From: Halanaerobiales bacterium
GTDB lineage: Bacteria > Bacillota > Halanaerobiia > Halanaerobiales > DTU029
Length of the DNA stretch: 64,000 bases
Direction of reading: 5' to 3'
Assembly: GCA_029981855.1 (NCBI GenBank)
Contig: JARRCS010000008.1
Location: 34,055 to 98,054, forward strand
Each line of letters opens with the position of its first letter. Within the stretch, counting starts at the first letter, position 1. Shown here one piece after another: positions 1 to 9,074 of this stretch. Under the pieces are notes generated by a model. That model did no database searches, was not told where the DNA came from, and saw only the letters and a list, made by a program, of their open reading frames with translations. A program made the position numbers and the translations under genes.

Positions 1-615
1 TTTCCTATCTCCATCATCGATACAGAAGTAAAAGGTAATAATGTAAGCTTTATCAGCACGGATAATAGAAAGGGTGTTCGCCTCGCTCTAAACTACCTAT
101 GGAAACTGGGTCACCGGAGAATTGCAATTATTAATGGACATAAAAAAGCAATGGTCTCTCATCTTAGATACAATGCCTATAAGGAATTTTTAGAAGAGAA
201 GGGTCAATTTAGAGAAGAGCTGGTTTTCACCGGTGATTTTACTGAAAGGAGTGGGTATCTCTGCGGGGGTAAAATTCTTGAGCTTAAGGATCGACCTTCC
301 GCAGTCTTTGTGGCCAGTGATTTGATGGCGCTAGGGGTCATCAAAAAATTTAAAGAAGAGGGGCTGAAACTTCCAGAGGAGATGTCCATAGTTGGGTTTG
401 ATAATATCTTTCCGGGTGAGTTTAATGAGCCAGCATTAACGACAATTGGCCAGAATGCTTTTGAAATGGGGGTTGAGGCTGTTAACTGGGTATTGAAAAG
501 GATTAATGGTGAAAAAGGGAACAAAAAAATACTGCTTGAGCCTGAACTAATAATAAGGGATTCCTGTGATACTAATCAGTTTCAGTGGCTTGAAAGGGTA
601 ACAGCAAAAAGTTGA
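1..615 (+). CDS. LacI-family transcriptional regulator, 5' end outside window
   Basis: The reading frame is open from the first base, so the N-terminal helix-turn-helix and part of the ligand domain are outside the window. What remains is the periplasmic-binding-protein-like effector domain: a D-N-x-K-G segment, L-G-H-R-R-I-A-I-I, the S-A-V-F-V-A-S-D-L-M-A-L-G hinge strand, S-I-V-G-F-D-N, and P-A-L-T-T-I-G-Q near the C-terminus, all typical of LacI/GalR proteins. It lies 48 bp upstream of an alpha-glucoside phosphorylase on the same strand, so it probably senses a sugar and represses that pathway; this is inferred from position. The effector sugar cannot be read from the sequence. Confidence 0.9.
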   Translation, partial: FPISIIDTEVKGNNVSFISTDNRKGVRLALNYLWKLGHRRIAIINGHKKAMVSHLRYNAYKEFLEEKGQFREELVFTGDFTERSGYLCGGKILELKDRPSAVFVASDLMALGVIKKFKEEGLKLPEEMSIVGFDNIFPGEFNEPALTTIGQNAFEMGVEAVNWVLKRINGEKGNKKILLEPELIIRDSCDTNQFQWLERVTAKS

Positions 616-663
616 AATAATTTAGATTAAGTAAGGAATTATCTATGCAGGGAGGTTTTATTG

Positions 664-2970
664 ATGGTAATCAGTTATACTCAGGGTGCCGGTAAGTATA
701 AAAACTGGATAATTGCCGAAAATCAGTTTTCTATCTACAATCAGGGTAAATTTGAAACAATCTTTAGCCTTGGCAACGGTTATATGGGTTTGAGAGCAGC
801 AACTGAAGAAAGTTATCCCGGTGAAAAGAGGGGATGTTACATTGCTGGTTTGTTTGACCGGTTTGATGGGGAAGTGACTGAACTTCCCAATATCCCGGAT
901 TTTATTCAATTTGATATTTTATTAGCCGGAGAGGAATTTAATTTAATGGAAGGCAAGGTTATTTCATATAACCGTAGATTGAATTTAAAGGAAGGTATTC
1001 TAATCAGGGATGTGGAATGGGAAAGCCCTGGAGGGCGACGAACAAAACTTACTTTTAAAAGATTTGTTTCCATGGCAGATAGACATATAGTCTGCCAGAA
1101 AGTAATCATAAAACCAGTAAATTATAGCGGTCCTGTCAATATTACAACAGGATTTAATGGTCAGGTAACCAATAGTGGGACCCAGCACTTAATCGAAGGG
1201 AATAAACGGATTACACCCAATGGTGATATTTATTTGACAACCAGAACCCAGGAGTCCGATGTTATTCTCGTACTGGCTGCCGGATACAGGTTTTTACTAA
1301 AGGAAAATGGGTCAGAAAATGAAATCAATCTGAAACACAGAATTAGAACCGGGAGGAGAAAAATACTTTTATCCTTCGATTTCCCGCTGGAGGAGGGGGA
1401 CGAGTTTTCTGTTGAAAAAACTGTTTCAATCTATTCTGGAATAGACATAGAGTTTAATAAATGGGAAAGGGAGGAAGTCATTGTCCCCACTGCCCTGGAT
1501 AATCTGGGCAGAGCCCAACGAAAGGGGTTTGATTTACTATTTGAGGAACATAAGGACAAATGGGCCAGGTTATGGAAGGAGATGGGAATAGAGCTTACAG
1601 GTCCTGATTTTGACCAGCTAGCGGTCAGATTTGCCCTGTATCACTTCCTCCAGATGACTCCTACCCATGATAGCCGGATAAGTATTGCTGCCAAAGGGCT
1701 ATCGGGGGAAGGGTACAAAGGTCATGTTTTCTGGGATACGGAAATATTTATTTTGCCCTTTTTTATCTATACTTTCCCGGATATAGCCAGGAATTTGCTT
1801 TTGTATCGTTACCATACCCTGGCCGGGGCACGCCAAAAAGCGAAGGAAAACGGGTATAGAGGTGCGATGTATGCCTGGGAGAGTGCCAGAACTGGTGAAG
1901 AGACTACTCCCAAATACGGTCATATAGATCCGGTAACAGGAAAACCGATCCGCATCTGGTGTGGTGATATTGAGCAACATATATCTGCGGATATTGCTTA
2001 CGCCATCTGGTATTATTTTCAGGTTACTGATGATTGTAATTTCATGTATAATTACGGTGCTGAAATTTTTCTGGAAATAGCAAGATTCTGGGCCAGCCGG
2101 GTTGAGTATAACCAGATGAGGGATAGCTATGAAATAAATGATGTGATTGGCCCTGATGAATATAGTGAGCATGTTGATAACAATGCTTATACCAATTACC
2201 TGGTTAAGTGGCAGTTACAAAAGGCGGTAGAGCTTGCGGACTGGTTAAAGGAAAGGAATAAGGAGTGCTGGGAAAGGCTCTGCCAGGAACTGGAGATTGT
2301 TGAAGAGGAATTAGAAAACTGGGAGATAATTGCTGAAAAAATGTATACCCCTTTAGATAAAGAAAGTGGTTTAATAGAACAGTTTGAGGGTTTTATGAAC
2401 CAAAAGGAAATAGACCTTTCACCCTACCGGGGTAAAATTGGCTCCATTCTTGATGATATGAGCTGGGAGGAGGTAACCAGTAGCCAGGTCTTAAAACAGG
2501 CCGATGTGGTTATACTCCTTTACCTATTGGGGGATTGGTTTACCAGGGATATTAAAAAGGCAAACTGGGATTATTATGAGCCAAAGACCCTGCACGACTC
2601 TTCATTAAGTCCGGCTATACATGCGATAATAGCCGCTGATCTGGGGGATATAGAAACAGCCTACACTTACTTTCAACAGTCCTGTAAGATTGACCTGGGA
2701 GAGGATATGAAAAGCTGTGATGATGGTTTGCATGCTGCATCACTGGGAGGTATCTGGCAGGCTGTAGTAATGGGTTTTGCCGGAGTAAGGTTAACCAAAG
2801 GCAAGTTACGGATTAACCCCTGTCTCCCCCGGGGCTGGCAGAAAATCACACTGAAAATTAACTGGCGGGGTAAAAAATACCTGCTTAAGATTGAAGAGAA
2901 TAGAGTTAAGCTTAAAGACTTTAACACCGGCGAGGTGTTAATGGAAGAAAGAAAGGTAGTATTACCGTAA
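664..2970 (+). CDS. Glycoside hydrolase family 65 alpha-glucoside phosphorylase (kojibiose phosphorylase-like)
   Basis: A 768-aa inverting phosphorylase that would split an alpha-glucoside with phosphate to beta-glucose-1-phosphate plus glucose or another acceptor, in the cytoplasm. The length fits GH65. The general-acid Glu is in IGPDEY at about residue 499, and the phosphate-binding H-D-S-S-L-S lies at about 644. The active-site loop (Y-A-W-E-S-A-R-T-G-E-E) resembles kojibiose/nigerose/glucosylglycerol phosphorylases more than maltose phosphorylases, but substrate cannot be fixed by eye. ATG 664 is preferred over TTG 661 because GGAGG at 651-655 is 8 nt from it. A beta-phosphoglucomutase follows about 300 bp downstream, completing the route to glucose-6-phosphate. 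Confidence 0.93.
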   Translation: MVISYTQGAGKYKNWIIAENQFSIYNQGKFETIFSLGNGYMGLRAATEESYPGEKRGCYIAGLFDRFDGEVTELPNIPDFIQFDILLAGEEFNLMEGKVISYNRRLNLKEGILIRDVEWESPGGRRTKLTFKRFVSMADRHIVCQKVIIKPVNYSGPVNITTGFNGQVTNSGTQHLIEGNKRITPNGDIYLTTRTQESDVILVLAAGYRFLLKENGSENEINLKHRIRTGRRKILLSFDFPLEEGDEFSVEKTVSIYSGIDIEFNKWEREEVIVPTALDNLGRAQRKGFDLLFEEHKDKWARLWKEMGIELTGPDFDQLAVRFALYHFLQMTPTHDSRISIAAKGLSGEGYKGHVFWDTEIFILPFFIYTFPDIARNLLLYRYHTLAGARQKAKENGYRGAMYAWESARTGEETTPKYGHIDPVTGKPIRIWCGDIEQHISADIAYAIWYYFQVTDDCNFMYNYGAEIFLEIARFWASRVEYNQMRDSYEINDVIGPDEYSEHVDNNAYTNYLVKWQLQKAVELADWLKERNKECWERLCQELEIVEEELENWEIIAEKMYTPLDKESGLIEQFEGFMNQKEIDLSPYRGKIGSILDDMSWEEVTSSQVLKQADVVILLYLLGDWFTRDIKKANWDYYEPKTLHDSSLSPAIHAIIAADLGDIETAYTYFQQSCKIDLGEDMKSCDDGLHAASLGGIWQAVVMGFAGVRLTKGKLRINPCLPRGWQKITLKINWRGKKYLLKIEENRVKLKDFNTGEVLMEERKVVLP

Positions 2971-3097
2971 AAACCCCCTTTAGGTGATGTCAGACCCCTG
3001 TCTGGAGAAATGGCCAGAGACTAATGATTGAGAAAGGCGGGGTTCTAGCGTCTTATTATAAGGCATCCTGTTTTCATTACCAAAGCAAATAAGATAC

Positions 3098-3126
3098 TAG
3101 ACAAGACTTTAAAGGTAATTTATAAT
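3098..3126 (+). promoter_or_regulatory. Candidate sigma-A promoter for pgmB, in the 2971-3271 spacer
   Basis: TAGACA, a 17-bp spacer, then TATAAT. It lies in the roughly 300-bp gap between the phosphorylase and beta-phosphoglucomutase genes, so pgmB may have its own transcript as well as read-through. The gap also holds a short CCCCTG/CAGGGG inverted repeat (3171-3194, 12-nt loop) without a T tract; I assign it no function. Nothing else was recognised in this gap. Confidence 0.45.
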
Positions 3127-3271
3127 TATAAAGTAAAGGGGAAAGGGAATGAATATCCTTTGTTTTGAATCCCCTGTTTTAGCATAACCAGGGGTTAGTT
3201 ATATGACTATCTTTAGAATTTAAAACTATGTGTTACTTAAATCTTAAAACCAATCTTAGAAACCAGAGGTG

Positions 3272-3937
3272 ATGAAAATTAGCAGAAAACTTGAAGCCTT
3301 TATCTTCGATCTGGATGGAGTGATTACCGACACAGCAGAATTTCATTATTTGAGCTGGAAAAGACTGGCCGATGAAGAGGGTATACCCTTTAGTAGAAAA
3401 GATAATGAACAGTTAAGGGGAGTATCGAGGAGGAGGTCTCTGGAGCTTTTATTAAAAGGCAAAGAATTACCGGAGAAGAAGATGCAGGAAATGATGGACA
3501 GAAAGAATGGGTATTACCGGGAACTAATTAAAACTATAACCCCGGATAACCTTTTACCGGGAGTTGAAGAAATACTTGAATATTTAAAAGAAAAGGGTAT
3601 AAAAATGGCTATTGCCTCTGCCAGTAAAAATGCCAGACCGGTAATTAAAAACCTGGGTATAGAAGATATGTTTGATACTATTGCTGATGGTTACAGTGTT
3701 CAAAAAACTAAACCGGCTCCCGATCTTTTCCTTCATGCTGCCAAAGAAATGGGGGTAGAACCACCAGCCTGTGCTGTCGTAGAAGATGCTGAATCAGGCA
3801 TTGAAGCCGCTCTGGCTGCTGGAATGCTGGCTATCGGCATCGGGCCTGAAGAAAGGGTAGGCAAGGCCCATTACAGGTATGACCAGGTAGCAGATATTGA
3901 ACTTGAAAAAATACTTGAGGTTTCAGAAAAGGTCTAA
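3272..3937 (+). CDS. pgmB: beta-phosphoglucomutase
   Basis: A 221-aa HAD-superfamily enzyme converting beta-D-glucose-1-phosphate to glucose-6-phosphate. It starts with the nucleophile motif FDLDGVITD (D13 nucleophile, D15 acid/base) followed by TAEFHYLSW, the beta-PGM signature. The phosphate loop (A-S-A-S-K-N-A) and metal motif V-V-E-D-A-E-S-G-I-E-A are in order. It consumes the product of the upstream GH65 phosphorylase. The GTG at 3269 overlaps the AGAGGTGA ribosome binding site and ATG 3272 is very close to it, so the exact start is uncertain by one codon. Confidence 0.95.
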   Translation: MKISRKLEAFIFDLDGVITDTAEFHYLSWKRLADEEGIPFSRKDNEQLRGVSRRRSLELLLKGKELPEKKMQEMMDRKNGYYRELIKTITPDNLLPGVEEILEYLKEKGIKMAIASASKNARPVIKNLGIEDMFDTIADGYSVQKTKPAPDLFLHAAKEMGVEPPACAVVEDAESGIEAALAAGMLAIGIGPEERVGKAHYRYDQVADIELEKILEVSEKV

Positions 3938-4050
3938 AAAAGGAACGTATTCTTAACAAACCTTGCAATATGTTATGAAATGATGATAAAAATACATTTA
4001 CGGAGTTAAAAGAATTACTACCCGACTTTGGAAAAGGCGAGGTGAATATC

Positions 4051-5433
4051 TTGAATACTTTAAAATCATTAGTTGTAGATGTTCCGGAGGATGTAAAGAA
4101 ACTGGTAACATACGGTGATTTTAATGGAGCAGAGGAACTTATTGATATCTATATGAAAAGGAATATACCGCCAATTCTCAAGGAAAGGCTAACTTTTGAA
4201 AGACATCGGATGAACCGGCTGAAAAATGAATATATCTATTCTTATGATCAGGCTCTAAAAATGGCCGGGGAGAAGATAAAAGATTTTACCAAAGAAGAGC
4301 TTGACGAGTTAAGGAAAGAACGGTATGCAGATTGGGCCTACATCGATGGAAAGGTGATGTTCCACAAGAGATTTTTAGAAAACATAATCAAGATCCATCC
4401 TGAGATGGAAAAGAGGTTAATTGACCGTAATGATGAAGATGCTAAGAAGGCACAGGTTTTGGAGGATACAATTGATGAAATAATAAATGAGGGTCAAAAG
4501 AGTTTCTTTATTCATCTTAAGACAGGGATTAAGTTGAAAAAAGAGTATGCCAAAACCGGGGAGACTATCAGGGTATATCTTCCTATACCAAAAAAGGCAC
4601 AGCAGATTAGGAATATCAAGATATTAAATACTTCCCATAAACCGAAATTCATTTCACCGGAAGATTATCCCCAGAGGACGATCTATTTTGAGGAAAAGGT
4701 AAAGGGGGAAGATATTTTTACAGTTGAATACTCCTATGAAAACCATATCAAATATAATGAACTTGATTTTACCAATGTATCAGATATTCAACCCAATTTT
4801 TACACTGAGGAATGGCTGCCTCATATACGATTTACGCCTTTTTTAGTTAGTTTAACTGAAGAGATAATAGGAGAGGAAACAAATCCCCTTAAGAAGGCCA
4901 GAAAGATCTATGATTATATTACGCAAAATGTACAGTATTCCTTTGTCAGACAGTATGCAGGTATTTTAAATATTCCCGAATATGCAGCCTACAATTTGAA
5001 GGGTGATTGTGGAGTACAGGCACTACTATTTATCACCTTATGCAGGATTGCCGGGATTCCTGCCAGATGGCAGTCAGGGCTCTATGTCAATCCCTTCTCA
5101 ATAGGTTGTCATGATTGGGCAGAATTTTATATCGAGCCCTATGGATGGCTTTTTGCAGATCTATCCTTTGGGGGAAGCGGCTATAGAAGGGGTAATGAAA
5201 AGAAGTGGAACTTCTATTTTGGGAACCTTGACCCCTTTAGAATGGTGGCCAATTCGGCCTTTCAATATGATTTTTTACCTCAAAAGAACTATTTGCGGAT
5301 AGACCCTTATGATAATCAGGTGGGAGAAGCTGAATATATTGATGAGGGGATTTATTCCGAAGGTTTTGAATCAATAATGAAGATAATCGATATCCATGAA
5401 ATAAAAAAACAAATTGGCCCTTATCCTGCGTGA
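4051..5433 (+). CDS. Transglutaminase-like cysteine protease-fold protein
   Basis: About 460 aa. The C-terminal half carries a transglutaminase-like core: Cys in GDCGVQ (about residue 320), His in CHDWAEFY (about 354) and Asp in FADLSFG (about 370), in family order and spacing. The N-terminal 130 residues are helical and charged and match nothing I recognise. There is no signal peptide, so it is probably cytoplasmic. TTG 4051 is preferred to GTG 4042 because GAGG at 4039-4042 is 8 nt upstream of TTG and overlaps the GTG. Substrate is unknown; peptidase or amidase activity is inferred only from the triad. The neighbouring sugar genes give no clear link. Confidence 0.82.
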   Translation: MNTLKSLVVDVPEDVKKLVTYGDFNGAEELIDIYMKRNIPPILKERLTFERHRMNRLKNEYIYSYDQALKMAGEKIKDFTKEELDELRKERYADWAYIDGKVMFHKRFLENIIKIHPEMEKRLIDRNDEDAKKAQVLEDTIDEIINEGQKSFFIHLKTGIKLKKEYAKTGETIRVYLPIPKKAQQIRNIKILNTSHKPKFISPEDYPQRTIYFEEKVKGEDIFTVEYSYENHIKYNELDFTNVSDIQPNFYTEEWLPHIRFTPFLVSLTEEIIGEETNPLKKARKIYDYITQNVQYSFVRQYAGILNIPEYAAYNLKGDCGVQALLFITLCRIAGIPARWQSGLYVNPFSIGCHDWAEFYIEPYGWLFADLSFGGSGYRRGNEKKWNFYFGNLDPFRMVANSAFQYDFLPQKNYLRIDPYDNQVGEAEYIDEGIYSEGFESIMKIIDIHEIKKQIGPYPA

Positions 5434-5556
5434 AAAGCAGGATTTTAGAAATTATTGTAGAATTTAGTTTTAAGGGCTTAACCAATGTTAATTAGTACAT
5501 AATTCAGGTGAATATCAAAATATTTCTTTGTTCAGCTGGGATGAGAGGAGTTAAAG

Positions 5557-6510
5557 ATGAATATACTGGTAACTGGCGGGGCCGGTTTTATCGGCTCCAA
5601 TATTGTTGATAAACTGGTTGAACTGGGTTACAAGGTAGTAGTAGTGGACAACCTCTCTACTGGAAAAGAAGAGAATATCAATAACTGTGCTTACTTTTAT
5701 AAGCTGGATATCAATTCGGTTAAGTTAGAAAGGGTCTTTAGCAGGGAGAAAATAACCCATGTTATTCATCATGCCGCCCAGATAGATGTTCAACGCTCTG
5801 TAGATGACCCTCTTTTTGATGCCGCCAACAATGTAATGGGGACGATTAATTTACTGGAATGCTGCCGGAGATTTGGTGTTGAAAAGATTATCTATGCTTC
5901 TTCTGCTGCTGTTTACGGTGAGCCCGAATATTTGCCTATCGATGAAGCCCACCCCATTAAGGCGATGTCTCCCTACGGAGTCAGCAAGCATACCCCGGAG
6001 CATTATATAGAGATGTACCATCAGTTGTACGGGCTTAAATATACCATCCTCCGGTATGCCAATGCTTACGGTCCGAGGCAGGATCCCAAAGGGGAAGGTG
6101 GGGTTATCGCCATCTTTGTTGACCGGATGCTGGCAGGGAAAAACCCTGTAATTTATGGAGATGGAGAACAGACCAGGGACTTTATCTATGTTGAAGATAT
6201 TGTAGAGGCTAATGTCAGGGCGCTTATGGCAGGGGATAATGAGCTGGTGAATATTAGCTGTCATACCCGGGATAGTGTTAACGATGTCTACCGGATCATC
6301 AACGGTTTTCTTAACTTTGAGCTTAAAGCCAGGTACGAAAAGGAACGTAAGGGTGATATACGCCACAGTTACCTCGATAACAGTAAGGCCAGGAAGGTTC
6401 TGGACTGGACTCCCCAATACGATCTGCGCCAGGGTTTAACCCGGACGATAGCCTATTATGCCCGGATGCGGGGCATGGAAGAGGTTGCTGCAGCTTTAGA
6501 GGAGAAGTGA
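5557..6510 (+). CDS. galE: NAD-dependent sugar-nucleotide epimerase, UDP-glucose 4-epimerase type
   Basis: A 317-aa extended short-chain dehydrogenase. The NAD-binding GGAGFIG motif is at residues 7-13, VDNLSTG follows the second strand, and the catalytic Tyr/Lys lie in SPYGVSK (Y140, K144). G-D-G-E-Q-T-R-D-F-I-Y-V-E-D is the typical UDP-sugar-binding segment. It would interconvert UDP-glucose and UDP-galactose, or a related UDP-sugar, for polysaccharide synthesis or galactose use. A GAGGAG ribosome binding site precedes ATG. Family is certain; the exact substrate is not, because GalE, WbpP and CapD-like enzymes share these motifs. Confidence 0.87.
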   Translation: MNILVTGGAGFIGSNIVDKLVELGYKVVVVDNLSTGKEENINNCAYFYKLDINSVKLERVFSREKITHVIHHAAQIDVQRSVDDPLFDAANNVMGTINLLECCRRFGVEKIIYASSAAVYGEPEYLPIDEAHPIKAMSPYGVSKHTPEHYIEMYHQLYGLKYTILRYANAYGPRQDPKGEGGVIAIFVDRMLAGKNPVIYGDGEQTRDFIYVEDIVEANVRALMAGDNELVNISCHTRDSVNDVYRIINGFLNFELKARYEKERKGDIRHSYLDNSKARKVLDWTPQYDLRQGLTRTIAYYARMRGMEEVAAALEEK

Positions 6511-6659
6511 AGGCCAAAGAACATGAATGTGATAGAGTCTCTTCAAGTGTGGCATAATAATATTGCAGGTATAAGTATCAGGTTAATTAGAACAAAAAGT
6601 TTTTCAGGTTATCAACATAACATATTTTCCTATGCATAAAAAATCAAAGAAGGGATACC

Positions 6660-7871
6660 ATGGGAGTTACTTTGGAGGAGATCAGGAAGGCAGCTACAAG
6701 ATTACAGGGAATTATACATCAGACGGATTTAATTTATTCGACTACCTTTAGCGGGCTTAGCGGTAACCGGGTTTACCTAAAACCGGAAAACTTCCAGAAG
6801 ACGGGTTCTTTTAAGATCAGAGGGGCTTATAATAAGATAGCTACTCTGAACAAAGAAAAGAAGCAGTACGGGGTTATTGCCTGTTCTGCTGGAAACCATG
6901 CCCAGGGGGTTGCCCTGGCGGCAAGCATGAACGGTATCAAATCAACTATTGTTATGCCTAAAGGGGCGCCGATAGCTAAAGTAACCGCTACCCGAAATTA
7001 CGGTGCGGAGGTTATCTTACATGGGGATGTTTACGATGAAACTTATGATAAAGTAGAGGAGCTGCAGGAAGAGACCGGGGCAACTTTTATCCACCCCTTC
7101 AATGATCCTGACGTTATTGCCGGACAGGGTACAATTGCCCTGGAGATTATTAATGAACTACCGGAGGTAGATGTTATCCTGGTTCCGATAGGGGGAGGAG
7201 GACTGATTTCCGGTATCGCTACAGCTGCCAAGGAGATTAATCCCGCTATCAGGGTAATCGGTGTTGAGGCAGCCGGGGCCCCTTCAATGCAGCAGTCTTT
7301 AGCCAACGGGAAACTATACTCTTTAAAGGAAGTCAATTCTATTGCCGATGGAATTACCATTAAAACCCCCGGTTCATTGACTTTTAAGATCTGTCAGAGA
7401 TATCTTGATGATGTAGCAACCGTAACTGAAGAGGAGATTGCCAATGCCATTTTGATGTTGCTGGAAAGAGCGAAACTGGTAGTAGAAGGAGCGGGGGCTG
7501 TTGCCCTGGCCGCCCTTATAAATCATAAACTCGGATTTACGGGTAAGAAGGTTGTTGCGGTTTTAAGCGGAGGAAATATTGATTTCAATTTGATATCCCG
7601 GATCATTGAAAGGGGACTGGCCAAGGCGGGTAGAAGGATCAGGTTTAAGACCCGTCTTAAGGATAAACCCGGTAATCTCCAGCGGCTATTAAGTCAAGTT
7701 GCTGCCCTCGATGCCAATGTAATCTCGATTGAGCATGACCATTACCGGCCCGGAATTCCCATCGATACGGTAGAGGTAGAAGTAGAGCTGGAAACCAGGC
7801 ATCAAGGGCATGCAGAGGAGATTTACCGGATGTTAATGGAAAGAGGATATGAGATCGAGATAGTTTTCTAA
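6660..7871 (+). CDS. ilvA: Threonine ammonia-lyase with C-terminal ACT domain
   Basis: A 403-aa PLP enzyme deaminating threonine to 2-oxobutanoate and ammonia. The PLP lysine lies in GSFKIRGA (K52), the phosphate loop is IGGGGLISG, and S-A-G-N-H-A-Q-G follows the substrate loop. After about residue 325 comes one ACT-type regulatory domain (F-K-T-R-L-K-D-K-P-G-N-L onward), the layout of the medium-length form called ilvA or tdcB in different genomes. The RidA gene 65 bp downstream removes the reactive enamine/imine made by this enzyme, which supports the call. The 150-bp spacer upstream shows no leader or attenuator I can recognise. Confidence 0.93.
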   Translation: MGVTLEEIRKAATRLQGIIHQTDLIYSTTFSGLSGNRVYLKPENFQKTGSFKIRGAYNKIATLNKEKKQYGVIACSAGNHAQGVALAASMNGIKSTIVMPKGAPIAKVTATRNYGAEVILHGDVYDETYDKVEELQEETGATFIHPFNDPDVIAGQGTIALEIINELPEVDVILVPIGGGGLISGIATAAKEINPAIRVIGVEAAGAPSMQQSLANGKLYSLKEVNSIADGITIKTPGSLTFKICQRYLDDVATVTEEEIANAILMLLERAKLVVEGAGAVALAALINHKLGFTGKKVVAVLSGGNIDFNLISRIIERGLAKAGRRIRFKTRLKDKPGNLQRLLSQVAALDANVISIEHDHYRPGIPIDTVEVEVELETRHQGHAEEIYRMLMERGYEIEIVF

Positions 7872-7936
7872 ATTAATCCCGGAGGGATTTTGCCTCCAGC
7901 CGGGTTTAAAAAATGAATTAAAGGGAGGAGAATCTT

Positions 7937-8323
7937 ATGTCAAGATTTGAAGTCATTAATACCGATAAGGCGCCGGCGGCTATCGGGCCTTATTCCCAGG
8001 CAATCAAGGTGGGAGATTTTCTCTTTGTCTCCGGCCAGATCCCTTTAGTTCCGGAAACAATGGAACTACTTGAGGGTAATATCGAGGAGCAAACCAGACA
8101 GGTACTGGAGAATGTAGGAGCGATCCTGGCAGAGGCCGGATTGGATTATTCGGCCGTGGTTAAAACAACCCTATTTATCAGTAATATGGATGACTTTGCC
8201 AGAATCAATGAGGTTTATGCCGAATACTTCAGCGAACACAAACCTGCCCGCGCCTGTGTAGAAGTAGCCAGGTTACCTAAGGATGTCGGGATTGAGATGG
8301 AGGTTATTGCTTCATTTGAATAA
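7937..8323 (+). CDS. ridA: RidA family 2-iminobutanoate/2-iminopropanoate deaminase
   Basis: A 128-aa YjgF/YER057c/UK114 protein, full length for the family. It starts with [16 protein letters not shown] and ends with the signature around [11 protein letters not shown], whose first Arg binds the substrate carboxylate, and a conserved E-M-E-V-I-A. RidA trimers hydrolyse 2-aminoacrylate and related enamines released by PLP dehydratases. It directly follows threonine ammonia-lyase on the same strand, an arrangement found in many genomes. AGGGAGGAG precedes ATG. Confidence 0.95.
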   Translation: MSRFEVINTDKAPAAIGPYSQAIKVGDFLFVSGQIPLVPETMELLEGNIEEQTRQVLENVGAILAEAGLDYSAVVKTTLFISNMDDFARINEVYAEYFSEHKPARACVEVARLPKDVGIEMEVIASFE

Positions 8324-8478
8324 ATTGGCCTCTGACCATAATATTTTATCCCAGGTGCTGAGGCGCTCAATCAGAATAATTTTCTGTTGCATTGTTCAGA
8401 GTAATATGATATTATTTATTTAAGTCTATATAAAATTTTTAAATATTATGGCTGTCAGTATATTAAAGGATGGTTTAG

Positions 8479-8841
8479 ATGACCAAAGGCCAGATTGAAG
8501 CAAAAATCAGTGAAACGGTTACCAAGTTTGAGATTAACATTATGGGCCGGGGCCCCAAGCAGATAAATACGATAATTATTCAGGATCTGGTCATTATTAG
8601 ACTGAAAGGGTTCTTTAGCATTTCCGAAAAGAGATTAGCCGAAAATGAAAGTGGTATAGAGTTACTAAAAAAAGTCAGGTCCAGGTTATTCGAGAATGAG
8701 GCAGATCACTTCAAAAAATTAATTGAAGACATAATTGGGGTTGATATAATCAGTATTTATTCTGATGTAAGTACCAGAACCGGTGAAAAGATAATTGTTT
8801 TAACCGTTAATGAGGATTTAGAAAAAAAATATCAGAAATAA
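8479..8841 (+). CDS. DUF2294 family protein
   Basis: A 120-aa protein recognised as DUF2294-like from the start (Q-I-E-A-K-I-S-E-T-V-T-K-F), the M-G-R-G-P-K-Q-I-N-T segment and the central I-R-L-K-G-F-F-S-I-S-E-K-R-L-A. There is no membrane segment. I know of no established function for the family. It ends just before a strong terminator, and about 155 bp of AT-rich spacer separate it from ridA, so it may be its own transcription unit. Confidence 0.75.
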   Translation: MTKGQIEAKISETVTKFEINIMGRGPKQINTIIIQDLVIIRLKGFFSISEKRLAENESGIELLKKVRSRLFENEADHFKKLIEDIIGVDIISIYSDVSTRTGEKIIVLTVNEDLEKKYQK

Positions 8842-8887
8842 GTTGGAAGACCTGTTGAAGGGTATGAAAATACCAGTCACAGTGTAA

Positions 8888-8937
8888 GCCAACATTTATT
8901 AAGTATTTAGTTTACTTAATAAGTGTTGGCTTTTTTT
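8888..8937 (+). terminator. Rho-independent terminator after the DUF2294 gene
   Basis: An 18-bp stem (GCCAACATTTATTAAGTA against TACTTAATAAGTGTTGGC, one mismatch) with a 7-nt loop, followed by seven T. It separates the ridA/DUF2294 region from pckG. Confidence 0.92.
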
Positions 8938-9074
8938 CATGGTAAATAATGGATTTTGAAGGTGTATAGGCGACTTTGTTAAGTTCCAAAGGTATCAAGG
9001 AATTTCCTTATATATATAATGGCCATTAGGCCCAATTAAAATTTAATCAAATAAAACCAAACAGGAGGGATAAA

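Noticed and set aside
3171..3194. CCCCTG/CAGGGG inverted repeat as a terminator or riboswitch
   Set aside because: Six-base stem with a 12-nt loop and no T tract; too weak to assign.
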